A stretch of DNA of 64,000 nucleotides from Yoonia sediminilitoris (GTDB taxonomy: Bacteria; Pseudomonadota; Alphaproteobacteria; Rhodobacterales; Rhodobacteraceae). Made by a program: the position numbers and the translations under genes. The notes below the pieces were generated by a model. The model was not told the origin of the DNA and did no database searches. It saw only the letters and a list, made by a program, of their open reading frames with translations. The number at the start of each line of letters is the position of its first letter. The first letter of the stretch is position 1. The stretch covers positions 558,001 through 622,000 of the forward strand of contig NZ_QBUD01000001.1 in assembly GCF_003058085.1 (NCBI RefSeq), written 5' to 3'. Positions 17,003-24,589 of this stretch are shown here, piece after piece.

Positions 17003-18519
17003 AAATCACGCATATTCATGACCTCGTGGCGCGCCAGGCAGTGCAATCCCCGGCTGCCCTGTCGATCATTGATTTTGATGGGCGTACCTATTCCTACGCT
17101 GTGCATCAGGCCGCCATTGAACAAGCGGGTGTTATCTTGCGTGACCACGGGGTGCAGCAGGGTGACAGGGTGTTGCTGGTCGCGGAAAACTGCATTGTGG
17201 TCACGGCCTTTATCTTTGCTGCCAGCCAGACGGGTGCCATTTGCGTCCCTGTCAATGCACGCATGACTCAGGCCGAACTGGACCGGGTTCTTGACCATGC
17301 GACGCCCCGACTGGTGGTCTATACGACGCAAGCCTCGTCAGAGGCTGCGACCCATGCAAAGAGGGCAGTTGCTGCAACGCGCATGACAGACTTTGGTGAA
17401 TTTGCGCTGATCACGCATAGCGCCAGCAACCCGGTCGATGATGATGAAACAGCCGTTATCCTTTATACCACTGGCACCACAGGCACGCCAAAGGGGGTCA
17501 TGCTGACCCACGCCAACCTGATCTTTGCGGGCAAGACCTCTGCCAATTTGCGACAAATGACGCCTGAGGACAGGCTTTACGGCGTGTTGCCCCTGAACCA
17601 TGTGTTCGGACTGGCGTCGATGCTGATGGCAGCAAGCTACTGTGGGGCGTCTGTCCAGCTTGCCACACGTTTTCAGCCCGCGCGGGTTTTCGCGGCGCTG
17701 AGCGATGGTGTAACCATCTTTCCCGGTGTGCCGCAAATGCACGCGCTTCTGATGCAATATACCCATGAACAAGGGTTGGAACGGCTTGAGAACAGCAAGC
17801 TGCATTATGTATCTTCGGGTGCTGCACCGCTGGATCCGGCATGGAAGCGCAAGGCCGAGGCCTTTTATGGCATCGCATTGCAGAACGGTTATGGTATGAC
17901 CGAAAGCACCGCAGGCATTTGTGGGACCCGTAATCCAAAGGGTCTTGCCGATACCAGTGTCGGCCCGGCTTTGCCCGGCATCAAGATCAAGCTTGACCTG
18001 AACGTTGGTGCACAAGGCGATGATATGACTGGCGAAATTCTGACCCATGGACCGCATGTGATGAAAGGCTATTTCAGAAATATGGTCGAGACCGCCAAGG
18101 TTATTGATGAAGATGGCTGGCTGCGCACCGGCGATCTGGGGGCAATCGACGCGCAAGGTCAACTGCATGTGGTCGGGCGCTGCAAGGAACTCATCATCAG
18201 AAGCGGGTTCAACGTCTACCCGCCAGAGGTCGAAGCAGCCCTGAATGATGACCCCGATGTGATTCAATCGGCGGTCATCGGGCGCGCGGTTGAGGGCAGC
18301 AACGAGGAAATCCTTGCCTTTGTCCAATGCGCTGATCCGGCGGCGATTGATCTGGTCAGGTTAGAGGCACTGGCGGCTTCCCGGCTGGCCAGTTACAAAC
18401 GCCCGTCTCGTATTATTCCTGTCACCGCGCTGCCGGCTGCGGCGACCGGGAAGATACTCAAGCATAAACTGCTTTCCACATTCGCCACCCTGTTGGCCGA
18501 AACACATCCAAAGGACTGA
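16999..18519 (+). CDS. AMP-dependent acyl-CoA ligase
   Basis: 506-residue adenylate-forming ligase. The P-loop-like motif [18 protein letters not shown] lies around residues 153-170, with [12 protein letters not shown] (A5), [12 protein letters not shown] (A7) and the C-terminal catalytic lysine region [11 protein letters not shown]. It would activate the free acid that feeds this operon, most likely a dicarboxylate or an aromatic or alicyclic acid, using ATP and CoA. The GTG start at 16999 overlaps the upstream small ORF. The role corresponds to PimA in pim operons, but the substrate is an inference. Confidence 0.88.
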   Translation: MKITHIHDLVARQAVQSPAALSIIDFDGRTYSYAVHQAAIEQAGVILRDHGVQQGDRVLLVAENCIVVTAFIFAASQTGAICVPVNARMTQAELDRVLDHATPRLVVYTTQASSEAATHAKRAVAATRMTDFGEFALITHSASNPVDDDETAVILYTTGTTGTPKGVMLTHANLIFAGKTSANLRQMTPEDRLYGVLPLNHVFGLASMLMAASYCGASVQLATRFQPARVFAALSDGVTIFPGVPQMHALLMQYTHEQGLERLENSKLHYVSSGAAPLDPAWKRKAEAFYGIALQNGYGMTESTAGICGTRNPKGLADTSVGPALPGIKIKLDLNVGAQGDDMTGEILTHGPHVMKGYFRNMVETAKVIDEDGWLRTGDLGAIDAQGQLHVVGRCKELIIRSGFNVYPPEVEAALNDDPDVIQSAVIGRAVEGSNEEILAFVQCADPAAIDLVRLEALAASRLASYKRPSRIIPVTALPAAATGKILKHKLLSTFATLLAETHPKD

Positions 18520-18523
18520 TAAA

Positions 18524-19735
18524 ATGGCAAAAGACCTCGCTGGACATGGCCCCGACCTTGGCCCATTTGACTGGGCTGACGCGCTGCGGCTAAACGATCA
18601 ACTGACCGAAGACGAGCGGATGCTGCGCGACGCGGCCCAGACATTTGCGCAGCAGCAATTGCAGCCGCGCGTGCTTGAGGCCTATCGCAACGAAACAAGT
18701 GCGCCCGAGATTTTTCGCGAAATGGGCGATGCGGGCCTGCTGGGTGTGACCATCCCGGAAGAATACGGCGGTCTGGGCGCATCCTATGTCACCTACGGGC
18801 TGATCGCCCGCGAGGTTGAGCGGGTCGATAGCGGTTACCGGTCGATGATGAGCGTGCAATCATCGCTGGTGATGTATCCGATCCATGCTTACGGTTCAGA
18901 AGAACAGCGCCGGAAATACCTGCCCAAACTGGTGACAGGTGAATTCATTGGCTGTTTTGGCCTGACCGAACCGGACGCAGGCTCTGACCCGGCGGGCATG
19001 AAGACAACGGCGAAAAAGACCGCAGACGGCTATGTGCTGAACGGGTCGAAAATGTGGATTTCCAATGCACCTTTTGCGGATGTCTTTGTGGTCTGGGCCA
19101 AGTCAGAGTCGCATGGCGGCAAGATCCGCGGCTTTGTCCTTGAAAAAGGAATGGATGGCCTGTCCGCGCCCAAGATCGAAGGCAAACTGTCATTGCGGGC
19201 CTCGACCACGGGCGAAATCGTGATGAAGGACGTGGCGGTGGGCGAAGATGCACTGCTGCCTGGTGTGGAAGGATTGAAGGGGCCGTTTGGCTGCTTGAAC
19301 CGCGCGCGTTACGGCATCGCGTGGGGTGTGATGGGGGCGGCTGAATTCTGTTTCCACGCCGCGCGCCAATACGGGCTCGACCGCAAGCAATTCAACAAAC
19401 CGCTGGCCCAAACGCAGCTATTCCAGAAAAAGCTTGCCGATATGGAAACGGAAATAGCGCTGGGCCTGCAATCAGCCTTGCGCGTAGGACAGTTGATGGA
19501 CGCAGGCCACGCCGCGCCCGAGATGATTTCGCTGATCAAACGCAACAACTGTGGCAAGGCGTTGGACATTGCCCGCCATTCCCGCGACATGCACGGCGGT
19601 AACGGGATTGCCGATGAATTCCACATCATGCGCCATATGGTGAACCTTGAAACAGTGAATACCTATGAAGGCACCCATGATGTACATGCGCTGATTCTTG
19701 GGCGTGCGATCACGGGGCTTCAGGCATTCTTTTAG
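18524..19735 (+). CDS. gcdH: Glutaryl-CoA dehydrogenase
   Basis: 403-residue decarboxylating acyl-CoA dehydrogenase that converts glutaryl-CoA to crotonyl-CoA and CO2 and passes electrons to ETF. The catalytic base is in [16 protein letters not shown] (Glu382). [17 protein letters not shown] carries the arginine (Arg106) that binds the distal carboxylate in characterised enzymes. FAD motifs [15 protein letters not shown] and [17 protein letters not shown] are intact. It starts 4 bases after the ligase stop and closes the operon, giving the C5 exit of odd-chain dicarboxylate beta-oxidation. A hairpin follows at 19749-19782. Confidence 0.95.
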   Translation: MAKDLAGHGPDLGPFDWADALRLNDQLTEDERMLRDAAQTFAQQQLQPRVLEAYRNETSAPEIFREMGDAGLLGVTIPEEYGGLGASYVTYGLIAREVERVDSGYRSMMSVQSSLVMYPIHAYGSEEQRRKYLPKLVTGEFIGCFGLTEPDAGSDPAGMKTTAKKTADGYVLNGSKMWISNAPFADVFVVWAKSESHGGKIRGFVLEKGMDGLSAPKIEGKLSLRASTTGEIVMKDVAVGEDALLPGVEGLKGPFGCLNRARYGIAWGVMGAAEFCFHAARQYGLDRKQFNKPLAQTQLFQKKLADMETEIALGLQSALRVGQLMDAGHAAPEMISLIKRNNCGKALDIARHSRDMHGGNGIADEFHIMRHMVNLETVNTYEGTHDVHALILGRAITGLQAFF

Positions 19736-19748
19736 CGCCTATGACAAT

Positions 19749-19782
19749 GCGCGCAGGGTCAAAAGCCTTTTTCCCTGCGCGT
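19749..19782. terminator. Terminator hairpin after gcdH
   Basis: GCGCGCAGGG / CCCTGCGCGT arms (one G-T pair) with a 14-base loop that includes TTTTT. It lies between the convergent gcdH and lipoprotein genes and can serve both strands. Confidence 0.6.
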
Positions 19783-19793
19783 CTGTTTGGCGT

Positions 19794-20408
19794 CTAGCGC
19801 TCGGCAGCAAACACGCCGGTAAAGAATTCAGCTCCGACAAGCCCGTCTGCAAACCCGGCTACACCGCCAATGGGATCGGTGCCATTCGCGATGATATCGC
19901 CTTCAAGCGCGATGGATGTCGCATAGTCGGTGCCGCCGTTTGAAAGCGTTCCATCAAGGTTTGTCGAAACCTGCGAGACCCCCGGTAGCGGATCTTGGTC
20001 CAGCAGGCCCGCCCCGGTCAGGTCGCCCGTATAGGCCCCGTCGGTTTCATGAAAGAAGTTGGTCGCTGTGCTGTCGATGGTGTTGGTGTCAAAGGCCGCT
20101 TCAACCGTCAACTGACCAATCAACGTGCTTCCGCCCACGTCGCCCGAGATGAACCCATCGTAGGTCGCACTGCCAACGTCGGGAATATCGGCCTCGTCTG
20201 CGGGCATAATGCCGGGCAGCAACAGGCCGTTTGCGTCGGTGTATTTATCCTGCAACGCGTCACCATCCACGATGATGTCCGCAAATGAGGTATAGCCTGC
20301 GGGCGGCGTGGGCACGACCGGCGTCGTCGTCGAGCTAGAATTATTGTCGCACCCGGCCAGCAAGACTGCAATGCTGGTAGTGGCAAGGATACGTGTGCTG
20401 ATTTTCAT
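19794..20408 (-). CDS. Putative outer-membrane lipoprotein
   Basis: 204 residues from the ATG at 20408, which has AAAGGAC upstream; an earlier in-frame start at 20429 is less likely. The signal peptide MKISTRILATTSIAVLLAGCDN ends in a clear lipobox (LLAGC). The mature protein starts with a Ser/Thr/Pro linker and is rich in Gly, Asp and Thr, ending GAEFFTGVFAAER. A terminal (Y/F)GxFAAxR-type strand is common in small beta-barrel lipoproteins related to the transferrin-binding-protein / factor-H-binding fold. I see no enzyme motif. It follows the RTX gene on the same strand, so the two are probably co-transcribed and surface located. Confidence 0.72.
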   Translation of the reverse strand: MKISTRILATTSIAVLLAGCDNNSSSTTTPVVPTPPAGYTSFADIIVDGDALQDKYTDANGLLLPGIMPADEADIPDVGSATYDGFISGDVGGSTLIGQLTVEAAFDTNTIDSTATNFFHETDGAYTGDLTGAGLLDQDPLPGVSQVSTNLDGTLSNGGTDYATSIALEGDIIANGTDPIGGVAGFADGLVGAEFFTGVFAAER

Positions 20409-20437
20409 GGTCTTGTCCTTTCTCGTCATAGGGTTGC

Positions 20438-20477
20438 GGCGTTTCGCATCAGCCTTTGCAGCATGTCGCGAAACGCC
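20438..20477. terminator. 10-bp perfect inverted repeat between RTX and lipoprotein genes
   Basis: GGCGTTTCGC, 20 bases, GCGAAACGCC, lying just after the RTX stop codon in its direction of transcription. There is no T-run. It may be a transcript 3' end, a stability hairpin, or a partial terminator that sets the RTX : lipoprotein ratio. Confidence 0.5.
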
Positions 20478-20489
20478 GGAGTGTCAGCA

Positions 20490-22859
20490 TCACGCGAACA
20501 GCATGCCGTCGTCAGGGATGAAGTCTTCAATGGTGATGTCGGTGAAATCCACGTTGCGCAGGATCATGCGATCACTGCCCGCCTGCAAAATCGCACCTGT
20601 GGTCCGGTAGTCGGAAATCGTGATTTCGCTAAAGTCGATCCCGTCAAGCTGGATCATGTCCTCGCCATCGGTGTAGTCATAGACGATATCCAAACCGGTG
20701 CCTTCGGCAAAGACGAACACATCCGCGTCGGCCCCGCCGGTCAGCCGGTCCAGACCAGAGCCACCATCCAGTACGTCTTCGCCGGCCAGACCATATAGAT
20801 AGTCATTGCCTGCAAGACCCAGAATGACATCGCTGTCGTCTGTCCCGGTCAGCACATCCGGCCCTGCAGTTCCGACGATGGTGTCATCATCGCCTGGTTC
20901 ACCTGGTCCGGGGTTCGTGATCAGGAAACTGTCCGAAATGCTCAGCCCCTCGCCGGGATCAACCTCTGCACCGACGCCAAGCGCTGCAGCCACGCCCGTC
21001 AGCGTTGCCACCAGTTCACCGTCAACGGACACTGTCAGGTCATCGCCGGACACGCCCTGCGAAATCAGCGCGCGGTCCTCGACGCTATCGATATTGAACC
21101 CTGCAAGCGCGTCGAAGCCGATCAGGCCCAGCTTATCCACGCCGACTTCAAAATCGGCAACCACGCTGGCGGTGATGACATCCGTGACCGAAGTGCCGTA
21201 GGACAGGACAAACAGATCTTCTCCGGCGCCGCCGGTAAAGCTGTTTGATCCGATGCCAACCAGAAAGTCCGATCCTTCGGTGCCGGTGATTTCTGCGCCA
21301 ACCTCGTGCAGGGTGACTTCTTCGTAGTCCATCACAAGTTCGGTGCTGTAAATCGTGGCCGGTTTGACATCACCCTTGATATAAAAGGCGATGTCGAAAT
21401 CGTCGGTCAGGTTCAGACCGTTCGCGGACACTGTGCCCGCATTGTTTTGCCACCCTGCGCTGATTTCGAGTGGGGAAATGGGGGTGGCCCAGTCCAGCAA
21501 ATTAATAACAGTCTGCGTTTCGGCCCCGACCTCGTATTTCACTTCGGCACTTGTGATGGGCAAAGGATCACTGGGGTCAATCGGAATAACAACACCGGGC
21601 AGATCCTGCCCATATTTGTCCGGTTTTAGGCGCCAGCGGGGGCCAGTTACATAAGTGTCACCGTCAAGCTCCGGCTCGAACGGCTCGCGGTCCATGGTGG
21701 TGTACCATGCGTTGGTAAAGCCCAGTTCAAGGTCCGACGACATTGCGCCAATCTGGTCCAGCAACGTGCCTGTAACGGCATCGGCCAGCATTGTGTCGCG
21801 CAGGATCGTGCCCGCAGGATAAAGCGTGCCATCACCAGCATAGTAATCGTCGGTTGTGGCCCAGACTGTGCGGCCAATGTCGCCGTCATAATCGGTGATC
21901 ACCTCGTAGGTGGGCAGGGTCCCGATTGCGGATTCATTTTCGAAATCTTCGGGGCGGATCTGATCGTTGGGGTTGTTGGTGATGGTGTGGTGAACGACAA
22001 GTTCGGCTGCCGTGACCCGGAACAGCGATTTCAACTCGCTGAGGGGGTCAGTCTCTTTCCATTCTTCAGGCAGAGGCAGCTGTGCTTCGATCCTTACATC
22101 ATTGGGACGCTTGACCGCGTTACCCCAGCGATACAGCAGTTTGCCGTCGTCTTTCATTGTGACGGAATAATCGGTGCTATAGGCGATGTCGTATTCAATC
22201 GTGGATTCATTGGGATTGAGCAGGTCCTTGATATCCACCACGCCATCAAGATTGACATCATCAACCGTCACCCCTTCGACAGCGCCCGACAACAGATCGG
22301 CCACATATTGCCCGTCATAATCAGGGTTCTGGCTGAGCAGGATCAGGTTGTCGTCCAGCGGATAGACCGCATCGGGATCACCGGGATATTTCTGGTCAGA
22401 AAGGACATTCTGCATGACCGAATAATGTTCGGTCGAGGCTTTGACCGTGTTGTCACCAAGACCGGTCAACCACGTGCCCAGAACGGCAGGGGTTTTGAAA
22501 ACATCTGTCGGTGCATCGGAAATGACAAGGCCGGTCTGCACATCACCGATGATAAGATCACCGGCCCAGCCTTCGGTGTAGGAGAGGTCAATTGTCTTCT
22601 GTTCCGCCCCCGAAAAATCGGTCACGTTGAAGCCGAACTCGCTATCGATCGGATAAAGTGTCACCCCGTCCTTGGTAACTTTGGTGCCGTTTGCGCCACT
22701 GAAGTCAATGAAGTTTGCACCATCATCACCCTGCGTCTGACCATCAAATGTTGCCGTGATGTCCGCGGTGCTAAAGACATGTATCGCAGTATAGTCGGGC
22801 GACGTATTCAACGGTTGGTCAAAGTCCTGAACGTTCCCCGGGTTGATTGGCGTTGCCAT
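20490..22859 (-). CDS. RTX-type calcium-binding secreted protein with dockerin-like loop
   Basis: 789-residue acidic protein without a Sec signal. The last ~170 residues hold hemolysin-type nonapeptide repeats (GTDDSDVILGLAGNDYLYG, LDGGSGLDRLTGGADADVF) and a serralysin-like end (DYTDGEDMIQLDGIDF), the hallmarks of type I secretion. An earlier repeat-like block (GSDFLVGIGSNSFTGGAGED) sits near residues 535-560. A dockerin-like EF-hand loop, DVNLDGVVDIKDLL, is at about residues 200-213. The large N-terminal part is not recognised. No type I secretion ABC/HlyD pair is adjacent. An FNR-type box, a G-tract and a -10 lie upstream. Confidence 0.82.
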   Translation of the reverse strand: MATPINPGNVQDFDQPLNTSPDYTAIHVFSTADITATFDGQTQGDDGANFIDFSGANGTKVTKDGVTLYPIDSEFGFNVTDFSGAEQKTIDLSYTEGWAGDLIIGDVQTGLVISDAPTDVFKTPAVLGTWLTGLGDNTVKASTEHYSVMQNVLSDQKYPGDPDAVYPLDDNLILLSQNPDYDGQYVADLLSGAVEGVTVDDVNLDGVVDIKDLLNPNESTIEYDIAYSTDYSVTMKDDGKLLYRWGNAVKRPNDVRIEAQLPLPEEWKETDPLSELKSLFRVTAAELVVHHTITNNPNDQIRPEDFENESAIGTLPTYEVITDYDGDIGRTVWATTDDYYAGDGTLYPAGTILRDTMLADAVTGTLLDQIGAMSSDLELGFTNAWYTTMDREPFEPELDGDTYVTGPRWRLKPDKYGQDLPGVVIPIDPSDPLPITSAEVKYEVGAETQTVINLLDWATPISPLEISAGWQNNAGTVSANGLNLTDDFDIAFYIKGDVKPATIYSTELVMDYEEVTLHEVGAEITGTEGSDFLVGIGSNSFTGGAGEDLFVLSYGTSVTDVITASVVADFEVGVDKLGLIGFDALAGFNIDSVEDRALISQGVSGDDLTVSVDGELVATLTGVAAALGVGAEVDPGEGLSISDSFLITNPGPGEPGDDDTIVGTAGPDVLTGTDDSDVILGLAGNDYLYGLAGEDVLDGGSGLDRLTGGADADVFVFAEGTGLDIVYDYTDGEDMIQLDGIDFSEITISDYRTTGAILQAGSDRMILRNVDFTDITIEDFIPDDGMLFA

Positions 22860-22926
22860 ATTGTTTTCTCCTTCCGATCACTCGTTTTTTGGCGATGCAG
22901 CCGCCGGATGTGGCTTACATTCCGAA

Positions 22927-22969
22927 ATCATAATGTGACGCGGGGGGGGGAGCGATTGATTTTGGTCAA
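22927..22969 (-). promoter_or_regulatory. Predicted FNR-class promoter of the RTX gene
   Basis: TTGAT-TTTG-GTCAA at 22956-22969 is a perfect FNR/FnrL/Dnr-type site. A near-consensus -10 (TATGAT read on the minus strand, 22927-22932) lies 23 bases downstream, which matches a class II promoter with the site centred near -41.5. The RTX start codon is about 100 bases from the box. The run of nine G (22942-22950) falls between the box and the -10. Confidence 0.65.
22942..22950. repeat. G9 homopolymer in the RTX promoter spacer
   Basis: Nine consecutive G between the FNR-type box and the predicted -10 of the RTX gene. Such tracts are prone to slipped-strand length change, which here would alter promoter spacing and not a reading frame. 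Confidence 0.7.
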
Positions 22970-23073
22970 TTGTGGGCGGGACCATCGCCAGAAATACAAA
23001 GATGTTTTCGCGACGATCTCGTCATGTAACCATGATCAAACCGCCAACCCCTTTTGCTGCGTCAAAGACAAAC

Positions 23074-23502
23074 TCAAGAACCCGAAGACTGCCGGTTCTG
23101 GTTTTGGTTCTGATTGCGGTTCCGGTTCTGGTTTCCGGGTTCCTCATCATCTGGCGGGGTGACGTCGTCATCGCCCCCGTCATCAGGGGTATCGGGTTCG
23201 TCATCTGTGTCCGAGCCACTTTCCGAGACGCTGTCCGGCCCATTATCATAGTCGATCGGTCCAAAAATGGCGCTTTGTAGCACATTGCCAGTTTGTGGCT
23301 CGGTGCCAATTTGCGGACAAATGGGCAGGTCGACCGTATAGGCACCGCCAATGGGGGTATCGATCGGCCGACAATCCGGGTTGCCATATTTATCGAACAC
23401 CGGCTCTGCATAAATCGGGCGCGGTACCGGTTCTGGTGCGCAACCGCTTGCTATCGTGAGTGCGACAATACCGAGAACAATGCTCAATCGTGTCCTTTTC
23501 AT
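23074..23502 (-). CDS. Small acidic lipoprotein with Asn/Gln/Arg repeat tail
   Basis: 142 residues from the ATG at 23502, chosen because GGAGGGG is about 6-12 bases upstream; two earlier in-frame starts overlap that site. The signal MKRTRLSIVLGIVALTIASGCAP ends in a lipobox (IASGC). The mature protein has four Cys/Pro-rich positions early on, an Asp/Glu/Pro-rich stretch (residues ~90-125) and a low-complexity tail of alternating Asn, Gln and Arg coded by a hexamer-like tandem repeat (about 23085-23135). No family is recognised. A second FNR-type box lies upstream, so it is probably co-regulated with the RTX gene. Confidence 0.7.
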   Translation of the reverse strand: MKRTRLSIVLGIVALTIASGCAPEPVPRPIYAEPVFDKYGNPDCRPIDTPIGGAYTVDLPICPQIGTEPQTGNVLQSAIFGPIDYDNGPDSVSESGSDTDDEPDTPDDGGDDDVTPPDDEEPGNQNRNRNQNQNQNRQSSGS

Positions 23503-23592
23503 TTTCATCCCCTCCATTCATTCCAAACTTGCGATCACGGGCATTGGGCCTGCGGTTGCACCTTGAAAATGCATGGGTGGGATGGGCTTAGC

Positions 23593-23606
23593 TTGATATT
23601 TGTCAA
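23593..23606 (-). promoter_or_regulatory. FNR-type box upstream of the small lipoprotein gene
   Basis: TTGAT-ATTT-GTCAA, the same half-sites as the box before the RTX gene, centred 98 bases upstream of the lipoprotein start (103 for the RTX gene). The -10 is less clear here; CATTTT at 23567-23572 is a weak candidate. Confidence 0.6.
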
Positions 23607-23651
23607 AATCCGAAAGATGGAAACTGTTCAGGACAACTGCCGATACAGGAG

Positions 23652-24089
23652 CTAGTCCTGTGCGTCAGGGTCCAGCATGGCCAGCAGATCAAGCAACTGT
23701 TCGTAGTTTTCATGACCGAGGCGGCTTTGGAAGCCCGCGACAATCCCCGCGGCGTGCTCGGTATGATCATCAATGATGTTCTGACCCGCCTGCGTGATTG
23801 CGATCATCTGGCGGCGCCTGTCAACATTGTCCCGGGTTTGGGTGATCAGCCCCTTGTCACGCATCGCAGTCGCGATCCGGGTCAGGCTGGGAAACAGCAG
23901 ACTGGCGCGATCCGCCAGCGTCGTTGAATCCATTGATCCGTGCTCGGCCAAAACACGCAATACGCGCCACTGCTGTTCAGTGATGCCGGTCTCGCCCAGC
24001 ATTTCGCGGATCGGCGCCATGACACCTTCGCGCGCCCGCAACAGCGCTATCGGCAGTGATCGCTTGGTAGATGGAAGCTGCTTGGTCAT
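23652..24089 (-). CDS. hpaR: Homoprotocatechuate pathway regulator HpaR (MarR family)
   Basis: 145-residue MarR-type repressor. The sequence TKRSLPIALLRAREGVMAPIR and TGITEQQWRVLRVL is the typical HpaR N-terminus, followed by the winged helix STTLADRASLLFPSLTRIATAMRDKGLI and the wing DNVDRRRQMIAIT. I start it at the ATG at 24089 (MTKQLPS); the open frame extends 15 codons further upstream. It is divergent from hpaFED and should repress them until homoprotocatechuate or a related compound is present. Confidence 0.9.
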   Translation of the reverse strand: MTKQLPSTKRSLPIALLRAREGVMAPIREMLGETGITEQQWRVLRVLAEHGSMDSTTLADRASLLFPSLTRIATAMRDKGLITQTRDNVDRRRQMIAITQAGQNIIDDHTEHAAGIVAGFQSRLGHENYEQLLDLLAMLDPDAQD

Positions 24090-24141
24090 GCGATGGCCTG
24101 ACTTGGTTCTGTCCGCTATAGTCTGTGCTGCCAAGACGGTG

Positions 24142-24199
24142 TTGACAATAGAAGTGGCGAATAATTAACATCGCAATAATTAATTTGTTAGGTAAATAC
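24142..24199. promoter_or_regulatory. hpaR / hpaF intergenic control region
   Basis: TTGACA at 24142-24147 is a perfect -35 hexamer for the hpaF direction; no strong -10 is clear in the A/T-rich stretch that follows. Two copies of AATAATTAA (24160-24168 and 24175-24183, 15 bp apart) and the string TTAGGTAAA before the start codon are candidate HpaR contacts that overlap the promoter. Confidence 0.5.
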
Positions 24200-24589
24200 A
24201 TGCCGCACTTCGAAATCCAGTATTCGGGCAACCTCGAAGAGGTCGTTGATATTGGTGCGCTATGCGAAGCCATCCGCGCAGAGGCGGCTTCAATCGCGAC
24301 CTTCCCGATGCCCGGTATCCGGGTGCGCGCAGTACGTGTCGACCATTACGCCATTGCGGATGGAAACCCCAAGCATGGGTTTCTGGATGTGTCCGTGCGT
24401 CTGCGAGAGGGGCGGCCGGACGACGTGAAAAAGGATGCGATACAGCGTGTCTTTGACAGGGCGAAGCGTTTCCTCGCACCGGCGATGGCAACCCATTCTA
24501 TCGCGCTCTCGGCTGAAATGCGCGACATCAACGCGGCACTTTCGCCCAAATGCGGTACGATCCGCGCCCATCTGGAGAATACAGAATGA
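24200..24589 (+). CDS. hpaF: 5-carboxymethyl-2-hydroxymuconate delta-isomerase
   Basis: 129-residue isomerase of the 4-oxalocrotonate tautomerase superfamily that acts in the homoprotocatechuate meta-cleavage pathway. The mature N-terminus begins PHFEIQYSGNLE, with the catalytic proline directly after the start methionine. This decides the ATG at 24200 over the TTG at 24185. MPGIRVRAVRVDHYAIADG and FLDVSVRLREGRP are typical of the family. The stop overlaps the hpaE start (ATGA). Confidence 0.92.
   Translation: MPHFEIQYSGNLEEVVDIGALCEAIRAEAASIATFPMPGIRVRAVRVDHYAIADGNPKHGFLDVSVRLREGRPDDVKKDAIQRVFDRAKRFLAPAMATHSIALSAEMRDINAALSPKCGTIRAHLENTE

Noticed and set aside
21987-23162. 391-codon plus-strand frame opposite the RTX gene
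   Set aside because: It runs against the RTX coding sequence and the promoter region, and shows no family resemblance; the RTX repeats clearly fix the minus strand.
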